64,000 nt of DNA from Sphingomonas sp. SORGH_AS_0879 (GTDB lineage: Bacteria; Pseudomonadota; Alphaproteobacteria; Sphingomonadales; Sphingomonadaceae), in the NCBI RefSeq assembly GCF_030819175.1, contig NZ_JAUTBJ010000001.1:1-64000 (forward strand), written 5' to 3'. Of this stretch, positions 61,338 to 64,000 are shown piece after piece (the first letter of the stretch is position 1; the number at the start of each line of letters is the position of its first letter). The position numbers were made by a program, and so were the translations under genes. The notes under the pieces were generated by a model that was not told where the DNA came from, ran no database searches, and worked only from the letters and a program-made list of their open reading frames with translations.

Positions 61338-63889
61338 TCAGAACAGCTTGCGCACCCCGACCCGGACCGAGCGGCCGATGGGGTCGAGATAGGCGGGCTG
61401 GAAGCGGTTGGGCGTATCGCCGTTGCGGTCGGTGACGTTGATCCGGTCGTTCAGCAGGTTCTCGACCGTGACATTGACGTTCAGCCCCTTGGTCCAGGGC
61501 CGGTCGAGGATCTTGTCGACCTTGAGGAAGCTGTACAGGACCAGCCAGGTCCGGCCGGAAAAGCGCAGGTCGGACGCGGCGATGTCGCTGCGGATACGGG
61601 TCGGCCCCTGGACGCGGCCATAAAGGCCGAGATTGAACAGGCCATAGTTGACATAGCCGTTCAGCTCGACATCCCAGCGCGGGCGGCCCCCGGTGCCGTT
61701 CAGCGTCGCCCCGTCCAGCAGGTCGAGCACCGGCCCGCCGCTGCGCAGGGTCAGCCGGTCCTCCAGCCGGTAATTGGTCGTCGCCGACACCGACAGGAAT
61801 CCCGGCTCCTTGCGCGGGCGGGGCGGCGGGGCGGTCTTTGCCGCATCGGGGGAGGGGGCCGCGGCGGGCGGGGGCGGGGTCTTGCCCAGCCGGGTCTGGA
61901 GATTGACCGCGATCCGCAGCTTGCGCTCCCGCTCGAACGCCAGATTGACCGGGCGCAGATCGACGCTGACCAACTGCCCCAGCGCGTCGGGACGAACAGG
62001 TCGGGAAAGACGCGCTGAAAGGCCGGCGTCGCCCCGCCCAGCGAAGCCGCCTGATTGTCGATCCGCGTGTCGAGATAATCCAGGCCGAAGCGGATTTCCT
62101 TGTCCCTGACCGGCTGGACCGCGATGCCCAGCGTCGTGACCCGCCGCTTTTCGGGCGCCAGATCGGGATTGCCGCCCATGATCGTGGTGACCAGCGTCGA
62201 GCGCCCCGTCACGAAGTCGAAAAAGGGGATGTTGGGCGTCGCCAGCACCGGCGCGACCAGTTGCGTCATGGCGGGCGCGGCCTGTGCGATGTTGACCGAG
62301 GCGCTGAACTGGACGGGGCGGAACGGCGTCCAGTTCAGCCCGATATTGGAATTGCTCAGCCGCCCGAAATCCGACACCTGCGACACACCCGCCATGCCGT
62401 CCAACTGCAATTCGCCGAGAAAGCCCAGCGAGCCCTCGCGCGCCGAGGCGAGGGGCAGGCTGGCATTGACGCTGGCCCCGCGCGTAGTGCGGCCGACCCC
62501 GTCGTCGGGCAGCGCCAGGCTGGTGGTCGCGCGGCTGTCGATCCGGGCATAATCGGTGGTGACGGTCAGCAGCGCGTCGCCGGCGGGCAGATGGACGACG
62601 GGGCCGTCGGCGGTCGCCTTGATCCCCAGCGTGTCGGACGCCGCTCGGCTCCGGTTGCGGGTACGAAGGGCAGCGGTCGCGGGATCGATCGCCGCCATCG
62701 GGTCCCCGCCCGCATCGATCGCCGCCTGAAGCGCGTTCAGCGGCACTCCCGTCTCGGAATTGCTGCGCGACGCCAGCCGGTCGTAATTGCCGGTCACCGC
62801 CCAGCTCCAGCGGCGGACGGTGCCGGTCAGCGAACCGCCCGCGTGCAGCGCCATGCTGGTCGTCCGCTGGCGCAGCACGCTGTCGGGCAGATAGCGATAG
62901 AGGAGGGTGTCATCGGCGAAGGGAAAGCCCCCCAGCCCGCCGGGCACGCGCAGCAGGGCGGGGGACAGGCCGTTCAGCCCGCGCGTCTGGACCGCCGCCA
63001 TCGACAGCATCACCGACCCCGACACCGTCTTGCCGAGCGGCGAGGCCAGGCTCGCCTCGCTATGGATCGTGTCGCTCAACGGCTGGAGCGTGCGATAGGG
63101 CCCCAGATCGGTGACCCCCGCCGGGCTGTTCGCATAGGCGGCAAGCGTGCCCCGCATCGCCGGATCGACCGGCACCCCGGCCACAGTGACGCTCCGCCCC
63201 GCCAGCAGGTCGAGGCGGGGGTCCAGGCTGGCCCCGTTCACGCCGGTCACATTGCCACCGCTCGCGAACAGCGTGTCGGGATCGGGCACGATATCGCGCT
63301 GGCTCTGCAACACCGGGTCCTGCCGCAGATGCGAGACGTTGAAGGTCAGGCGGCGCGGCCCGTCGATCCGGGCCGAGGTGACTTCGCTATATTTGGTGCC
63401 GCCCCCGCCCTCGGTGGTGATGCCGGGCAGGAGCTGGACCGTGACCGCGCGGAATCTCTTCTTGGTGATGAAGTTCATCACACGGACATTGGGCGGATAG
63501 CCGAAGCGCGCCGCCTCCTGCTCGGGCAATATCTCGATCCGCTCCATCGCCTCATAGGGCAGGCTCTGGAATTCGGCGAAGCCCGAGACGCGGCGTCCGT
63601 TGAGCAGCATCACCGGCTCGCCCCCGCCGGACGAACTGGTCAGCGCCTTCACCCGCTTGAGCAACTCGGTCAGGTTGGGGGCGCCCATGGCGTCCAGCGC
63701 CTGGGCATCCAGCACCGCGACCGGCTCGACCGCGCCGATGACGGAGCCGGGGATGCGCTTGCCGGTGACGGTGACTTCGGCGGGCGGAGCGCCCGTGTCG
63801 GTCTGGGCGAAGGCCGGGGCCGACAGGCCCAGGGCGACGACCGACCATGCCGCGCGGCGCTTCGGCCGCACGCTCCCCTTAGCTCGCAT
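61338..63889 (-). pseudogene. TonB-dependent receptor, frameshifted in the barrel
   Basis: This large outer-membrane receptor has a signal peptide (about 1-28), the EVTVTGKRIPGSV TonB-box-like segment, a plug (about 50-145; LNGRRVSGFAEFQSLPYEAM and ERIEILPEQEAARFGYPP) and a barrel. The frame is broken after FPDLFVP, at about 61987-61991. Adding one base (GTCCC to GTCCCC) lets it continue as DALGQLVSVDLRPVNLAFER to the final barrel strand RVGVRKLF, ending at 61338. The total is 2552 bases, one short of a multiple of three. Read straight, the protein stops at 61751 with Arg/Pro-rich nonsense. It is convergent with the phytase gene and may belong to the same nutrient-uptake set. Confidence 0.85.
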
Positions 63890-63961
63890 CGTCCAGCCAC
63901 TCCCATCGCCGACGTGAAGGCGGCAGATACTGTGGCAACCATGTCACAATTATGGCATTTT

Positions 63962-63987
63962 TTGAGAGAAGCTTGACATACTCTCAA
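63962..63987. promoter_or_regulatory. Short inverted repeat upstream of the third TonB receptor
   Basis: TTGAGAG at 63962-63968 and CTCTCAA at 63981-63987 are exact complements around 12 bases. It lies 73-98 bases before the receptor start, in an otherwise AT-richer stretch. A regulator binding site is possible, for this gene or for one beyond the window edge. Confidence 0.3.
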
Positions 63988-64000
63988 GACACTTCCGCGC

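Noticed and set aside
1..64000. tRNA, rRNA or riboswitch genes
   Set aside because: I saw no cloverleaf with a TTCGA-type arm, no rRNA segments and no conserved riboswitch core, but I cannot run a covariance search.

Overview
The window is GC-rich alphaproteobacterial DNA, most likely from a Sphingomonas-type bacterium. It carries several large TonB-dependent receptors, a Wza/Wzc-type exopolysaccharide system, a beta-propeller phytase and a RepA/ParAB replication module. The iteron cluster, repA, parB, parA and four identical parS-like palindromes (about 46.3-50.8 kb) show that this DNA belongs to a plasmid or chromid rather than the main chromosome. This assignment is inferred from gene content and not from any database search.

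Layout. 0-0.4 kb: end of an IS3-family element. 0.8-6.5 kb: stress/redox genes (NmrA-like SDR, cytochrome b561 plus catalase-family peroxidase with a divergent LysR regulator, XRE/MmyB regulator divergent from an SDR). 6.6-8.1 kb: ISNCY-type transposase. 8.4-41.6 kb: a large surface-polysaccharide locus. 41.6-46.3 kb: a pile of nested and decayed IS elements. 46.3-50.8 kb: origin, repA, parB, parA, parS sites. 50.8-53.6 kb: a glutaredoxin-MauE fusion with a divergent MerR regulator, and an ABC1/UbiB-type kinase. 53.9-63.9 kb: three TonB-dependent receptors with a PTP-type phosphatase and a beta-propeller phytase, probably a phytate or organophosphate scavenging locus.

The polysaccharide locus appears to make a heteropolymer by the Wzx/Wzy route. 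A WbpM/PglF-type dehydratase, a PglE-type aminotransferase, a PglD/NeuD-type acyltransferase and a PglC-type initiating transferase point to a bacillosamine-like first sugar. CapE/CapF/CapG make UDP-L-FucNAc, and a WbuB-like enzyme would transfer it. RmlA, RmlB and WecE make dTDP-4-amino-4,6-dideoxygalactose, and the order wecE-wzxE-glycosyltransferase-wzy copies the enterobacterial common antigen locus. Wzc, Wza and a repeat-type membrane protein form the export end. Two acyl-carrier-protein modules are built in. One is FkbH-like HAD / ACP-like / KAS III / ACP / ketoreductase / VOC, inside the operon that makes the first sugar. The other is ACP / SDR / AMP-ligase / LuxE-like / LuxC-like, without any luciferase. 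Both look dedicated to building an unusual acyl or aldehyde-derived decoration and are the most interesting content here.

A caution: seven genes (O-antigen-ligase-like gene, rmlA, the NeuD-type acyltransferase, rmlB, the IS66 tnpC remnant, parA, one TonB receptor) each carry a one-base frameshift that is cured by one base change, six by removal and one by addition. That pattern suggests consensus errors or recent mutation, and it should be settled before any functional conclusion.
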